From: Sedimenticola selenatireducens
Lineage (GTDB): Bacteria; Pseudomonadota; Gammaproteobacteria; Chromatiales; Chromatiaceae
Reading direction: 5' to 3'
Assembly: GCF_007625115.1 (NCBI RefSeq)
Contig: NZ_VMNH01000027.1
Location: forward strand, 1 to 64,000
DNA: 64,000 nt
Below are positions 34,068 to 43,800 of this stretch, piece by piece (the stretch's first letter is position 1; each line of letters begins with the position of its first letter). Made by a program: the position numbers and the translations under genes. The notes under the pieces are model-generated. The model searched no databases. It saw nothing but the letters and a program-made list of their open reading frames with translations, and was not told the origin of the DNA.

Positions 34068-34192
34068 TCATGGCACCGGGTCATACGCGTAATTGGAATA
34101 TGCTATGACCCGTTGACTTCGGGTGACGGAATCCCCGAAGGTTCTTTTCATGCTTTGGCAACTATGAGTACTTGCCAGAAAGAGAGTAAGCG

Positions 34193-34669
34193 ATGTTTCA
34201 ACACCATCAAATCCACACACGTCCTCTTCTCGTTGGTGCGATTGTCACGTTGTGCCTAATGAATCCGCTGACACTTTCAGCCCATGGGAAGGCCACAGGC
34301 ATAGTGAAAGAGCGTATGGATATGATGAAAACGATGGATAGGCAGATGAGATCAATTATGGCGATGATGAAAGGAAAATCCTCCTTTAATACTGAAAAGA
34401 TCAGTGCCTACGCTAAAAGTATTCGTGTTGCTTCACCAAAACTGCCTGCTTTATTTCCAGAAGGCAGTTTGCACAAGCCTACGGAAGCGTTGCCCCTGAT
34501 CTGGGAGGAGTGGACTCAATTTTCTGCATTGACAGAGAAGATGGAGAAGGAGGCGACCGCATTACAGGTCTTAGCTGTCCAGGATGACAGAGCGAAAGTA
34601 AGCCTTCAGTTTGCCCGATTAGAGAAGACCTGCAGTGGCTGCCATAGCGATTTCAGAAAAGAGGATTAA
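34193..34669 (+). CDS. Exported cytochrome c'-like protein
   Basis: 158 residues. Signal peptide (residues ~10-30), a Met- and Lys-rich helical middle, and a single haem site CSGCH near the C-terminus, the plan of cytochrome c' or c-556. Similar in layout to the protein at 9712-10179 but with little shared sequence. Third gene of a run of plus-strand cytochrome genes. Confidence 0.75.
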   Translation: MFQHHQIHTRPLLVGAIVTLCLMNPLTLSAHGKATGIVKERMDMMKTMDRQMRSIMAMMKGKSSFNTEKISAYAKSIRVASPKLPALFPEGSLHKPTEALPLIWEEWTQFSALTEKMEKEATALQVLAVQDDRAKVSLQFARLEKTCSGCHSDFRKED

Positions 34670-34721
34670 TGATCAATAGGGTGATGCGTGACTCATGGTT
34701 GGCATCCCTGGAGAGCATGGT

Positions 34722-35111
34722 ATGAGCAGAGATCAATTCATCAAAATGCGCGGTGCCTGGGATACACGGCACTGGATAAGTGTCCCAGCTCTGAGTCATG
34801 AAGCCGATGGTTTACAACTGGAAAAATCACTGGCTGAACTGCCGGGCGTAAATCGGATTATTGCCTATCCGCAGAAAAAAAAGATTCGCGTGACCTATGA
34901 CCAGACCCAACTCAACTATAACCAGATTCTGGAAAGACTGGAGTCCATAGGTTTTCCTGCCTCAACGGGATGGTGGGCCCTGCGTAAGGCGGGATGGTTT
35001 CAATATCTTGATCAGACCGCCAAGGAAAATGCGTGTGCACCTGATCCGCCCTGTTGCAGTAATCCAAAGGGAATAGGTTCTGGGTTCGAACGGAAAAAGC
35101 GGAAGCCTTAA
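34722..35111 (+). CDS. HMA-fold protein without a metal-binding CxxC
   Basis: 129 residues from the ATG at 34722 (GGAGAG 7-8 bases upstream). Residues ~15-75 fit the ferredoxin-like fold of heavy-metal-associated domains (GVNRIIAYPQKKKIRVTYDQTQ, ILERLESIGFP), but the usual GMxCxxC is gone. The C-terminus has a CAPDPPCC group that could bind metal instead. Between two cytochrome genes, so a role in metal or haem handling is possible. Confidence 0.6.
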   Translation: MSRDQFIKMRGAWDTRHWISVPALSHEADGLQLEKSLAELPGVNRIIAYPQKKKIRVTYDQTQLNYNQILERLESIGFPASTGWWALRKAGWFQYLDQTAKENACAPDPPCCSNPKGIGSGFERKKRKP

Positions 35112-35180
35112 CGATATATGTCGCGTATACCCGTTCATAAAACAGATCAATGTTATAAACGCTTAAGAAGGTTTTTATTT

Positions 35181-35594
35181 ATGCTGAAACGAGTTGTGTT
35201 CGTTGTGTTGCTGACACTAAGCCAGCATTCAATAGCGGAGACTGGACAGCCCGGACTTTCCTCCGAGATCACAAATGGTAAGCGGCTTTATGAGCAATAC
35301 TGTCTCACCTGTCATGGTGTTAATGGCGTGGGTGAACGTCCGATACCAAAGTACATCAGGGCTCCTGGTTTTCTTACGGCCATGCCGTTAAACGAGGCCT
35401 CCCATGCCTGGTATCATAGCGATGAACAGCTGATTGAGGCTGTTTTAAATGGGTTGCAACGAACACAACGCATGCCGGCCTGGAAGGGCATTCTGAGTGA
35501 GCAGGATGCACGCCTGATTGTCGCTTATATTAAAAGCCTCTGGAGTCCCAGGATCATTGCCTGTCAGGGACCTAAGCACATGAGTTGCATGTGA
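35181..35594 (+). CDS. Exported monohaem c-type cytochrome
   Basis: 137 residues from the ATG at 35181 (AAGAAGG about 10 bases upstream; a longer frame has a basic, unlikely leader). Signal peptide (residues 1-20), haem site CLTCH at residues ~43-47, and RMPAWKG as probable Met ligand. Its class I fold resembles the lipoprotein cytochrome two genes upstream, and both have an MPAW motif, so they may be paralogues. Confidence 0.78.
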   Translation: MLKRVVFVVLLTLSQHSIAETGQPGLSSEITNGKRLYEQYCLTCHGVNGVGERPIPKYIRAPGFLTAMPLNEASHAWYHSDEQLIEAVLNGLQRTQRMPAWKGILSEQDARLIVAYIKSLWSPRIIACQGPKHMSCM

Positions 35595-35704
35595 TCGTTT
35601 TCCAGTGATTGATCTTTCGTAGGACGGGTTGAGCGGAATCAAGGTGTTAATAGGATTCAGTGTTTAGACTCACTTATCCAATCATTCGAATGTATAGGTG
35701 AAGG

Positions 35705-36133
35705 ATGTCTGTACGACTCTCTGAGCTCAGCTGGAAAGCACTGTTGGCTGGAACTGTAACTATTCTTGTTTTTGGGCTCATAATGCAGTTGGTCTTTGTC
35801 AGCACCGCGGCTGGGCAGATGATATTTTCACAACATTTTCCGCAGTGGGCTCAAGTAACCCAATGGGCACTCTATGCTTTAGGTTTGTTACTGTTTCTTC
35901 TTACTATGTCGCTAGGTGGTTACATTGCCGCCCGTTTGGCCAAGCAGCACCTACTGTTTCATGGTGTTCTTGTGGCGGTATTGACGGGCAGTGTCACCTT
36001 TGCACAGTCACTCTCTGTGGGCGGATTGACCTGGTTTGGCTTGGTGTTTTTTATTCTCGGTATTCCATTCACACTCTTTGGCTGCTGGTATTGGATTAAG
36101 GTATCCGCTTCGAAAGGCGCATCAGCGGGTTGA
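35705..36133 (+). CDS. Four-helix membrane protein
   Basis: 142 residues with four hydrophobic helices (about 12-32, 52-72, 85-105, 110-130). AGGTG precedes the ATG. No motif recognised. A 270-base gap follows before the thiolase gene. Confidence 0.6.
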   Translation: MSVRLSELSWKALLAGTVTILVFGLIMQLVFVSTAAGQMIFSQHFPQWAQVTQWALYALGLLLFLLTMSLGGYIAARLAKQHLLFHGVLVAVLTGSVTFAQSLSVGGLTWFGLVFFILGIPFTLFGCWYWIKVSASKGASAG

Positions 36134-36404
36134 CTGGGCTGCACAGATTAGACTGATTCAATGATGAAAAGTTGTTTGCAGAAGGCTCCTGAATCTGAAC
36201 GCTCTTTTGCAATCAAATCTTGTTACTCTAATATTCCTGGTTTCCTGTATTAGGCCTTGTTAAACCTGCTTGCATTCTCTGTCGTCGCTCCACTAGAGTA
36301 GAACGCAACGGCTTGCCTGCTGAGGCCTGGAGAAGCAGATCATGTACCGTTTACTGATGATGCGGTAGCGTTATTTTATCCCTATTTTATGTAAGGAAAT
36401 GGCT

Positions 36405-37592
36405 ATGAGCACGATGAAAAAGATTGTTGTATTGAGTGCTGTCCGTACTGCGGTGGGCGGCTATGGTGGCAGTCTGAAAGATGTGGCACCGGGTGATCTT
36501 GCAGCAACAGCCATTCGTGCTGCGGTTGAGCGTTCTGGAGTGAAACCCGCCGATGTGGGCCACACTGTACTCGGTCATGTTATCCATACTGAACCAAGGG
36601 ATATGTATGTCTCCCGTTATGCCTCTGTGACAGCGGGACTTCCTGTTGAAACCCCGGCCTTCACCCTGAACAGACTTTGTGGCAGTGGTTTGCAGGCTAT
36701 TGTATCGGCTGCCCAACAGCTTGAAACGGGGCATTGTGATGTGGCCGTAGCGGGTGGTGCCGAAGTCATGAGCCGTGCCGGTTATCTCACGCCTAGCCTT
36801 CGCTGGGGTGCACGCATGAGTGATGCGAAGATCGTGGATATGATGGTGGGTGCACTGACGGACCCCTTTGAAGGTATCCACATGGGCGTGACAGCAGAAA
36901 ACATTGCAGAGAAGTGGGGCATCACCCGTGAAGATCAGGATGCACTGGCAGTAGAGTCACATCGTCGCGCTGCGCAGGCCTGGGAGAATGGCCACTTCGC
37001 CAGCCAGATTGTCCCCGTTGAGTTGAAGACCCGTAAGGGAACCACGCTGTTTGAGCGGGATGAACATTTTCGTACTGATGCCACCTTAGAAGGCATGGCG
37101 AAACTGCGTCCCGTGTTTAAGAAGGACGGTTCAGTGACCGCGGGTAATGCCTCTGGTCTGAATGATGCCGCTTCAGCTGTCGTGCTGGCTACGGCGGAAT
37201 ATGCCGAGGCTAATGGCCTGAAACCTTTGGCCAGACTGGTAGGTTACTCCCATGCGGGTTGTGAGCCGGCCTTTATGGGCATTGGGCCGGTGCCGGCCGT
37301 AAAAAGGTTGCTGGCAAACACCGGACTCTCAGTGGCTGATTTTGACGTGCTTGAGGTCAATGAGGCGTTCGCCGCCCAGGCCATCGCAGTATGCCGCGAT
37401 CTTGATTTGCCGATGGATAAGACAAACCCCAATGGCAGTGGAATCTCCTTGGGTCATCCGATTGGTGCAACCGGCAGCATCGTGACCACCAAGGCGATTC
37501 ATGAGCTGCATCGCACAGGCGGTCGGTATGCGCTGGTGACCATGTGTATCGGTGGCGGACAGGGTATTGCCGCTGCCTTTGAGCGTATCTGA
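36405..37592 (+). CDS. Acetyl-CoA acetyltransferase (thiolase)
   Basis: 395 residues from the ATG at 36405 (AAGGA 8 bases upstream). It joins two acetyl-CoA units or breaks 3-ketoacyl-CoA. The catalytic set is intact: nucleophile Cys in NRLCGSG, NEAFAAQ, GHPIGATG and the second Cys in CIGGGQG. Overall it is closest to BktB/AtoB-type biosynthetic thiolases, as used in polyhydroxyalkanoate or fatty-acid metabolism; no phaB/phaC is adjacent. Ends in a strong terminator. Confidence 0.93.
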   Translation: MSTMKKIVVLSAVRTAVGGYGGSLKDVAPGDLAATAIRAAVERSGVKPADVGHTVLGHVIHTEPRDMYVSRYASVTAGLPVETPAFTLNRLCGSGLQAIVSAAQQLETGHCDVAVAGGAEVMSRAGYLTPSLRWGARMSDAKIVDMMVGALTDPFEGIHMGVTAENIAEKWGITREDQDALAVESHRRAAQAWENGHFASQIVPVELKTRKGTTLFERDEHFRTDATLEGMAKLRPVFKKDGSVTAGNASGLNDAASAVVLATAEYAEANGLKPLARLVGYSHAGCEPAFMGIGPVPAVKRLLANTGLSVADFDVLEVNEAFAAQAIAVCRDLDLPMDKTNPNGSGISLGHPIGATGSIVTTKAIHELHRTGGRYALVTMCIGGGQGIAAAFERI

Positions 37593-37634
37593 TAAAGCGT
37601 CCTCGTACGCTGTCAGATTGAGCTGGCACTGAAC

Positions 37635-37673
37635 AAAAGGGCCTCTTCATCATGGCGTGAAGAGGCCCTTTTT
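37635..37673 (+). terminator. Terminator after the thiolase gene
   Basis: AAAAGGGCCTCTTCA (37635-37649) pairs perfectly with TGAAGAGGCCCTTTTT (37658-37673), a 15-bp stem with a T tail. Confidence 0.92.
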
Positions 37674-37745
37674 ATAGGATGCCTATTTCTGCATTCAGCT
37701 TAACCATCTACACTGCACTAAAGGGATACCTCGAGTCAGGACGTT

Positions 37746-38378
37746 ATGGAATTAATAGATCTGGGCAGCATTATCCACTGGCTGGGATTATTCGGGATTA
37801 CGGTGTTTGCTGTGTCTGGTGCACTTGAGGCGGCCCGGAAAGAGATGGATATTCTCGGTTTTATGTTGATTGGAACGGTCACCGGTCTAGGTGGAGGTAC
37901 ACTGCGTGACCTACTCTTGGGTGCGGTGCCGGTATACTGGGTACAGCAGCCGCTAACGGTCACCCTCTGTCTGGTTGCAGCGGTATTGACCTATTTTTTG
38001 GCGCCGTTGCTGGCTTCCCGTTATCGTGCACTGATTTGGATGGACGCTATTGGATTGGCAACCTTCAGCATCACCGGTACCTCTATCGCCCTCTCACTGG
38101 GCTCGCCTCCGCTTATCGCGGTCTGCATGGGAGTGATGAGCGCTACCTTCGGTGGCATTATTCGGGATGTGCTCTGCTCAGAATCACTGGTGCTTACTTC
38201 AAGAGAGCTGTATGTCACCACGGCGGCCGCAGGCGCCTCCAGCTATCTGGTGCTACAGCTGGCAGGTGTGGGTGAAATCATTGCTACCCTGGGTGCCTTT
38301 GCAATTGGATTCGGTTTACGCGCTGCCGCCATCGTTTTTGGTTTGAAGTTGCCGCGCTACAAGCGTCCCGTTACTTGA
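37746..38378 (+). CDS. TRIC-type cation channel family protein
   Basis: 210 residues, seven hydrophobic helices in two inverted repeats. Both repeats carry the family pattern: FAVSGALEAARKEMDILGFMLIG with GGGTLRDLLLG, then the second FSITGTSIAL with GGIIRDVLC. UPF0126/TRIC channels are trimeric, and in bacteria their job is unclear (K+ or anion balance is one idea). AGGA precedes the ATG. Confidence 0.9.
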   Translation: MELIDLGSIIHWLGLFGITVFAVSGALEAARKEMDILGFMLIGTVTGLGGGTLRDLLLGAVPVYWVQQPLTVTLCLVAAVLTYFLAPLLASRYRALIWMDAIGLATFSITGTSIALSLGSPPLIAVCMGVMSATFGGIIRDVLCSESLVLTSRELYVTTAAAGASSYLVLQLAGVGEIIATLGAFAIGFGLRAAAIVFGLKLPRYKRPVT

Positions 38379-38392
38379 GTGGGCAATCTGTT

Positions 38393-38746
38393 TCAGAGTA
38401 ATCGTCGGGGTTCTTCATCCCCTAACTGATAAAGCTTTGCCGCAATACCCATGCTGAACAGGGAAAAGTTTTCGATATCGCCCCACTCGTCACCGGAACC
38501 CATCACTTTCTCCTGATTATCCAGCAACACCCGGACCTGATAGCGACCTTCACTGCGCTGATTGGGCATGTTGAGTTCGGCGGTGACGTAGAGTGAGGGA
38601 TTCTCCTCACCCTCATCGAGGAGTGCCATGATAAAATGATATTGCGCGCTGTCATCACTCTGGATTTCGCCCAGGATGTTTACCAGGAATGAACCGAGTT
38701 GGTAGCGTCTGATTGGCAGTGCTGTCTTTATGTGTGGGGTTGTCAT
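38393..38746 (-). CDS. Conserved hypothetical protein
   Basis: 117 residues, soluble and acidic with beta-type segments (QYHFIMALL, PSLYVTAELNM, RYQVRVLLD). It converges on the TRIC gene. Not recognised. No signal peptide. Confidence 0.6.
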   Translation of the reverse strand: MTTPHIKTALPIRRYQLGSFLVNILGEIQSDDSAQYHFIMALLDEGEENPSLYVTAELNMPNQRSEGRYQVRVLLDNQEKVMGSGDEWGDIENFSLFSMGIAAKLYQLGDEEPRRLL

Positions 38747-38964
38747 ACCGCGACTCCCGTGATGTTGATTAAACCAGGCCCTATTATGGCGGAAAGGGGA
38801 AACAGTTGCATATCACCATCATTCCCTGCTTTAAGTGGGTGAATGGCTGGTCGGTGAAATAATTGTCGTGCTACTCTGGTCATTATTAATGAGACCGGGC
38901 AATAACCGGCTACTTCAGCGGCTGATGATTTTCCAGGCGTGAACGAAATTGCGGGCGACAAGAT

Positions 38965-39387
38965 ATGGCAAAGAGAATGCAAATAGGCTGGCTGGGGGCG
39001 CTCTGCGTCTTCATGCCGGCCGTGCTAATGGCAGAGAGCATTGAGGGGCGACTGAACGGACTTGATTGTGCCTCTCATGGCGAGATGTGTCCGACCGATA
39101 AAGATGATCCTCATGTTCTTCTGGAACGGGATTTCGTCATTCAGACTGAGGATGGTAACTACTTTTTTATCACCAATATGGATTGGCGAACCAAGCTGCA
39201 ACACGTTTTGTCTATGGTGCGCGTTGAAGGGAAACGCAGCGAAAAGCGCATGGCGATCTCTGCCGATGAATTCTGGGTGAAACAGGATTCGGGTGTCTAT
39301 ACGCTTGAGTGGAGCCTGGCTAGGGCACGTGAAGCGGAGAAGCGGCGCAAGAAGCAACAGTCGGTATCACCAGCCAGCCAGCAGTAG
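38965..39387 (+). CDS. Exported hypothetical protein
   Basis: 140 residues with a signal peptide (MQIGWLGALCVFMPAVLMA) and two cysteines (residues ~35 and 42, CASHGEMC) that may form a disulfide. The C-terminus is highly basic (EKRRKKQQ). It precedes a TlpA-like gene by 5 bases, so they are probably co-transcribed. Confidence 0.6.
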   Translation: MAKRMQIGWLGALCVFMPAVLMAESIEGRLNGLDCASHGEMCPTDKDDPHVLLERDFVIQTEDGNYFFITNMDWRTKLQHVLSMVRVEGKRSEKRMAISADEFWVKQDSGVYTLEWSLARAREAEKRRKKQQSVSPASQQ

Positions 39388-39392
39388 ATTTT

Positions 39393-40031
39393 ATGTCACA
39401 CCCCAGTCAACATTCCCATTTGCCTGTATCTCATTCCAGCATGACTGCAGATTACGGTATGCGGGGGATGATAAGCGGATTGCTAATACTGCTATCACTC
39501 TCCTTGGCAACGATCGCATCTGCGGCTGATCCGATGGCCGCCTATAAAATGCGTCATTATCAACTGCAAACGCTGAAGGATAAGCCGCTTGCGCCCGTTT
39601 TTTCATTACCCTCGGTGGATGGCCAAATACATGATCTGAGCGCTTATCGTGGGCAGGTTGTGGTTGTCAACTTCTGGTCAACCTGGTGTGCCCCTTGTCG
39701 CAAAGAGATGCCCTCATTAGAACGCGCATGGCAGCGCCTAAAATCAGATCGCATCGTGGTGTTAGGTATCGCTATTCAGGATGATCCTGAAATGGTGAGG
39801 CGATTTCTGCAAGAGCGGGAGATCAGTTTTCCTGTTCTGCTGGATAGTGATGGAAAGGTAGCCGAGACGTGGCCCTTTTCCGGCATTCCGGCCACCTTTG
39901 TGCTGGATAAGGAGGGGCGCATAATCTACCGTGCGCTGGGTCTGCGTGAGTGGGACAGTGACAGCATTATACTGAAGGTGAAGGCACTGGCTTTATCCGT
40001 AGAAAACTCCAGCGCCACGTCGGCGAAATAA
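39393..40031 (+). CDS. TlpA-like thiol-disulfide oxidoreductase
   Basis: 212 residues. The redox motif WCAPC is in FWSTWCAPCRKEMP and the cis-Pro loop in GIPATFVLD, a TlpA/ResA fold. A signal peptide starts only near residue 23 (MRGMISGLLILLSLSLA), so the true start may be ATG 39459 instead of 39393; neither has a good ribosome site. TlpA/ResA reduces disulfides for cytochrome c maturation, apt with the cytochromes nearby. Confidence 0.85.
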   Translation: MSHPSQHSHLPVSHSSMTADYGMRGMISGLLILLSLSLATIASAADPMAAYKMRHYQLQTLKDKPLAPVFSLPSVDGQIHDLSAYRGQVVVVNFWSTWCAPCRKEMPSLERAWQRLKSDRIVVLGIAIQDDPEMVRRFLQEREISFPVLLDSDGKVAETWPFSGIPATFVLDKEGRIIYRALGLREWDSDSIILKVKALALSVENSSATSAK

Positions 40032-40033
40032 TA

Positions 40034-40408
40034 TCAATTTTGCGGTTGCAGGTAGTGTTGCTCTAGATATTGGATGATCTCAGACGATTCGTATAGCCAC
40101 GCTATTTCACCCTGTTCATTTTGAATTCGCAGGCAGGGTACCTTGATTTCCCCACCCCCTTTTAGTAATTCCTCTCTGAACAGCGGATTGCCCTTGGCAT
40201 CCCGTGTTTCAATCTTGAGGGAGTGTTGTTTTAGAAAACGCCGAACCTTTACGCAGAAAGGACACGCCTTAAACTGATAGAGGGCCAGTCGTGCTGTTTG
40301 TTGATCCAGTTTCTCCTGCACTTCACTCGGGCGTGTAACCCCTTTGGGGGAAGTGAGAGCGTCAATCAGCAGGATCAGGCGTCCCAGTATCCAGCGAATA
40401 ATTGCCAT
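40034..40408 (-). CDS. Glutaredoxin-like protein with an N-terminal helix
   Basis: 124 residues: an N-terminal hydrophobic helix (residues 3-18), then a glutaredoxin/GST-N fold with CPFC (residues ~49-52), KVPCL near the cis-Pro position and the C-terminal YESSEIIQYLE. Membrane-tethered glutaredoxins of this type occur in many gammaproteobacteria. It converges on the TlpA gene with 2 bases between. Confidence 0.8.
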   Translation of the reverse strand: MAIIRWILGRLILLIDALTSPKGVTRPSEVQEKLDQQTARLALYQFKACPFCVKVRRFLKQHSLKIETRDAKGNPLFREELLKGGGEIKVPCLRIQNEQGEIAWLYESSEIIQYLEQHYLQPQN

Positions 40409-40867
40409 GTGGTTACTCCAGGCGGTTAAAAAATCGGCTGCATCCTAACATGACAAGGTCAAAAAATTCCCATGAAAAACCTCATGGATATATTGTGCCC
40501 GTCTTATGCCTGACGGGCAGGAGTGTCCTGCCAATTTTTTTATATGGCTACCTGTAATGAAGTCTTGAGTCAGATCGCAACAGTCAGGGTAAAGAGGGGG
40601 GATGTATTCGGTGAAAGATATCGGATTAAGGTCACACGGATCAGTTTATTTATCTTTTAATTGAAGCGCTTATACAATCTACATGATACTCTTTGATAAC
40701 TTGTGTTTGATTGTGATTAGATACAGGGGATAGTCAGAGTTTACGGAATTAATTTTCTGCAACTCTTCTATACTAAACCAGAATAAAAAGATATTTCCAG
40801 GGAGGGGCGCAAGTAGGGCTAACAGGCCTTGCTTTAACCTATTATTCAAATTTAAAAAAGACTTCCC
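40409..40867. other. 459-base gene-free region before the second GGDEF-EAL gene
   Basis: No gene found. It holds three small hairpins: CCATGA/TCATGG (40470-40487), GCCCGTC/GACGGGC (40497-40518) and the terminator at 40516-40541. A c-di-GMP riboswitch (GEMM) consensus was looked for and not found. The rest is AT-rich and probably contains the downstream promoter. Confidence 0.4.
40516..40541 (+). terminator. Terminator with no plus-strand gene before it
   Basis: GGCAGGA-GTG-TCCTGCC (40516-40532) is followed by AATTTTTTTA. The stem shares GGC with the preceding hairpin GCCCGTC/GACGGGC (40497-40518), so the two would compete. It could end a small RNA starting near 40410 or form a transcription attenuator. 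Confidence 0.6.
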
Positions 40868-43800
40868 ATGGACGCTGAACCAGTCCCCACACTGCGCAAA
40901 ACTGAATTGACCAGCTTAAGGTGGATGATCCTGGCGGGTGGGCTTGTAGCCATTTTAACTGTCTTGATTGTGTCTGCTTATCTGCGGACCGCCTTAGAGC
41001 GTGAGGCTTTTCAGAGCTGGAGACAGCAGTATCAGCCACTTGCCGAAACACTTGCCGGGCAGATTGATCTAGAGATCGGGAAAGCCAGGGCGTCACTTCG
41101 CTTACTGGCGTCGCTGCCTCAGTTTCAGCAACTGCAAGATGTGCATGGTATCGACCGCAGCATTGGTGGAATACCGGAAACGTCTGAAATCGGTAAACGT
41201 CGTCTTCTTGATCTGCAGATGGCAGAGTACCCCGATTTTTCAGTCCTGTTCATGCTGAAGGAGAATGGAGACCACTACCTCGCTCATCCGTTCTCTGTTC
41301 AACAATCGGTCACCAAGTACAACATGAGTGACCGCGCCTATTTTAAGGAGACACTGCGAACCCAGGATACAGTGATATCTGATAGTTTTTTTGGCGCAGA
41401 TGGCAAACTCGCCGTTGCGGTAAACACGCCTATCAAGCAGGCCGATGGACGTATTACCGCACACCTGGGTGGCGTATTCCATTTGGAGCAGCTTTCTACT
41501 TTACTCAGGCAGTTGGATATTGAGGCATTTGATGAGTTGATCTTGGTGGACCAGCGCGGGGAACTCATTGGCCAAAATAATCAAGCTGAGATTTCATCAA
41601 TGCTCCGGGAGGCCTTTCTACAACGCCCGGAAATCACTCAGCTCTTCGCGTCGTTAAAAGAGAGCGGTGCCGGGAGAGTCACCTTTCACGAGTTATGGCA
41701 TCCAACAGAAGAGAGGAGTTGTCTCTCCTTTACCATTCCATTGAAGAATGGTTGGAAGATGATTGCAATAAGGGATCGAGGCGCAATTTTGAATGCGGTT
41801 CAACCGCGCGCCAATATCATTACGGCGACTACAGCGCTCATCCTGCTTGGTATTGCGGGCTTTGGATTGGCCTTTGTCAGTTCAGCGGGCAGGCGGTGGG
41901 AGCAGGCAGAGCAGGCCTTGAAAAGCGCCAAGCTAAGACTGGAAGCCGAAGTCGAGGAAGGTATACGGGAGCTTTCTGCTTCTCATGAGCATATCCAACT
42001 GTTATTGGATTCCTCTGGAGCAGGTATTTTGGGTGTGGATAGTGAAGGCTGTTGTACTTTCTACAACAGCGCTTGTGTCGAGATTCTCAGTTTTCCGCAT
42101 AATCAGGATCTGAAGGGCAAGCCTCTACATGACATCATTCAGCACTGCCATTGTGATGGAACGCCTTACTTCGAAGCCGATTCCCCCATATTGGATGCCA
42201 TTCGCATGGATAAGCGGATTCATAAGGAGTATGAGATATTTTGCTCTGCGGATGGGCAGTGTATCCCCGTAGAGTATCGTGCTTATCCGATGCGTCGACA
42301 GGGCCAGGTGATTGGTGCTGTTGTGACATTTAATGACATCAGTGCACGTATCCATGCGCAGCAGGCACAGATTGATAGTGATGCACGCTTCCGCTCACTG
42401 TTTGCCGAATCAAATGATGCGATGTTCCTGGTCAATTCAAAAAACGGGCAGTATCTGGATGCCAATCGATCGGCTGAGCGATTGACCGGGCGTTCGGTAG
42501 AGGAATTGCTCAAGCTGACAACGGCTGATATCTGTCCAAGTGGTGCCTCGGAGAGACGTAAACGGGTCTCAACGCTCTCTGCAACTGAGGAAATGGGTGA
42601 GGTGGTATATCTTCAGCCAGATGGTTCTGATCGAACGGCACTGCTCAGTGTGGTACCACTCAGGGATGGGCTGGCCTTCGGTATAGCCCATGACATTACC
42701 GACCAGATCGCTTCACAAACAGCACTGAGACACAGTGAGGCGCATTTGCGAGCCTTATCTGAGGCGGCATTTGAAGCGATCTTTATCTCAGAGGATGGCA
42801 TCTGCCTCGGTCAGAATCTGACTGCCGAAAGAATGTTTGGTTATACCCTGGATGAGGCCCTGGGACGCTCGGGGATCGAGTGGATTGCAGACGAATCGCG
42901 TGAACTGGTCAAGCAGAATATGCTGAGTGGTTATCAAGAACCTTATGAGGTGATCGCGCAACGCAAGGATGGGACAACCTTTCCGGCTGAAATCCACGGT
43001 CGTGCCATGGAGTATCAGGATCGTTCAGTGCGCGTAACAGCCTTGCGGGATATCTCTGACCGCTATGAGGCTGAACAAAAATTACAGCGCTCGAATACAT
43101 TGTTGCATGCGGTTATCGATCAGGCACCCTTTGCCATTACCCTCGGTGAGGGGACTGCGGACAATTGGACGTTGACCCTGGCCAACCAGGAAGCACAGCG
43201 CATAACCGGATCTACAGCAGAACAACAGCGTCAGGTTCATTTTGTAGAGGGTCGGCTAAATGATCCGGGTAAACGCAAGTGGCAGATGCTGCATACTGAC
43301 GGCACGCCCATTGATGTTTATGATACGCCTCTGTTTAAAGCAATGTCTGAACAGCGGGTGACACGTAATAAAGAGATGATTATACGCCGCCCGGATGGTG
43401 TGGAGACCTATGTGCTCGGTAATGCGGCTCCTGTCTACAGTGAGGAAGGTCATCATATCGCGGGTATCTTCACCTACCCCGATATTACTGACTTGAAACT
43501 GAAAGAAGAGACAATCAAGACCTTGTCTCAGGCGATGGAGCAGAGCCCAGTTTCGGTTGTGATTACAGATCCGGCTGGCACTATTGAATACACCAACGGA
43601 GGGTTTGAGCGCTCGTCTGGTTATACTTCAGAAGAGGTATTGGGTCAGCATAGTCGGTTGCTGAGATCTGAACATACGGCTCCTGAGCATTACAAGCAGC
43701 TTTGGGATACGATCTCCAGCGGTGAGCCTTGGCAGGGTGAGTTTCAGAATCGCCGCAAGGATGGCAGCCTGTTCTGGGAATACGCCCATATCTCCCCGAT

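Noticed and set aside
40409-40867. c-di-GMP riboswitch before the second GGDEF-EAL gene
   Set aside because: Conserved GEMM core sequences were not found; only generic hairpins.
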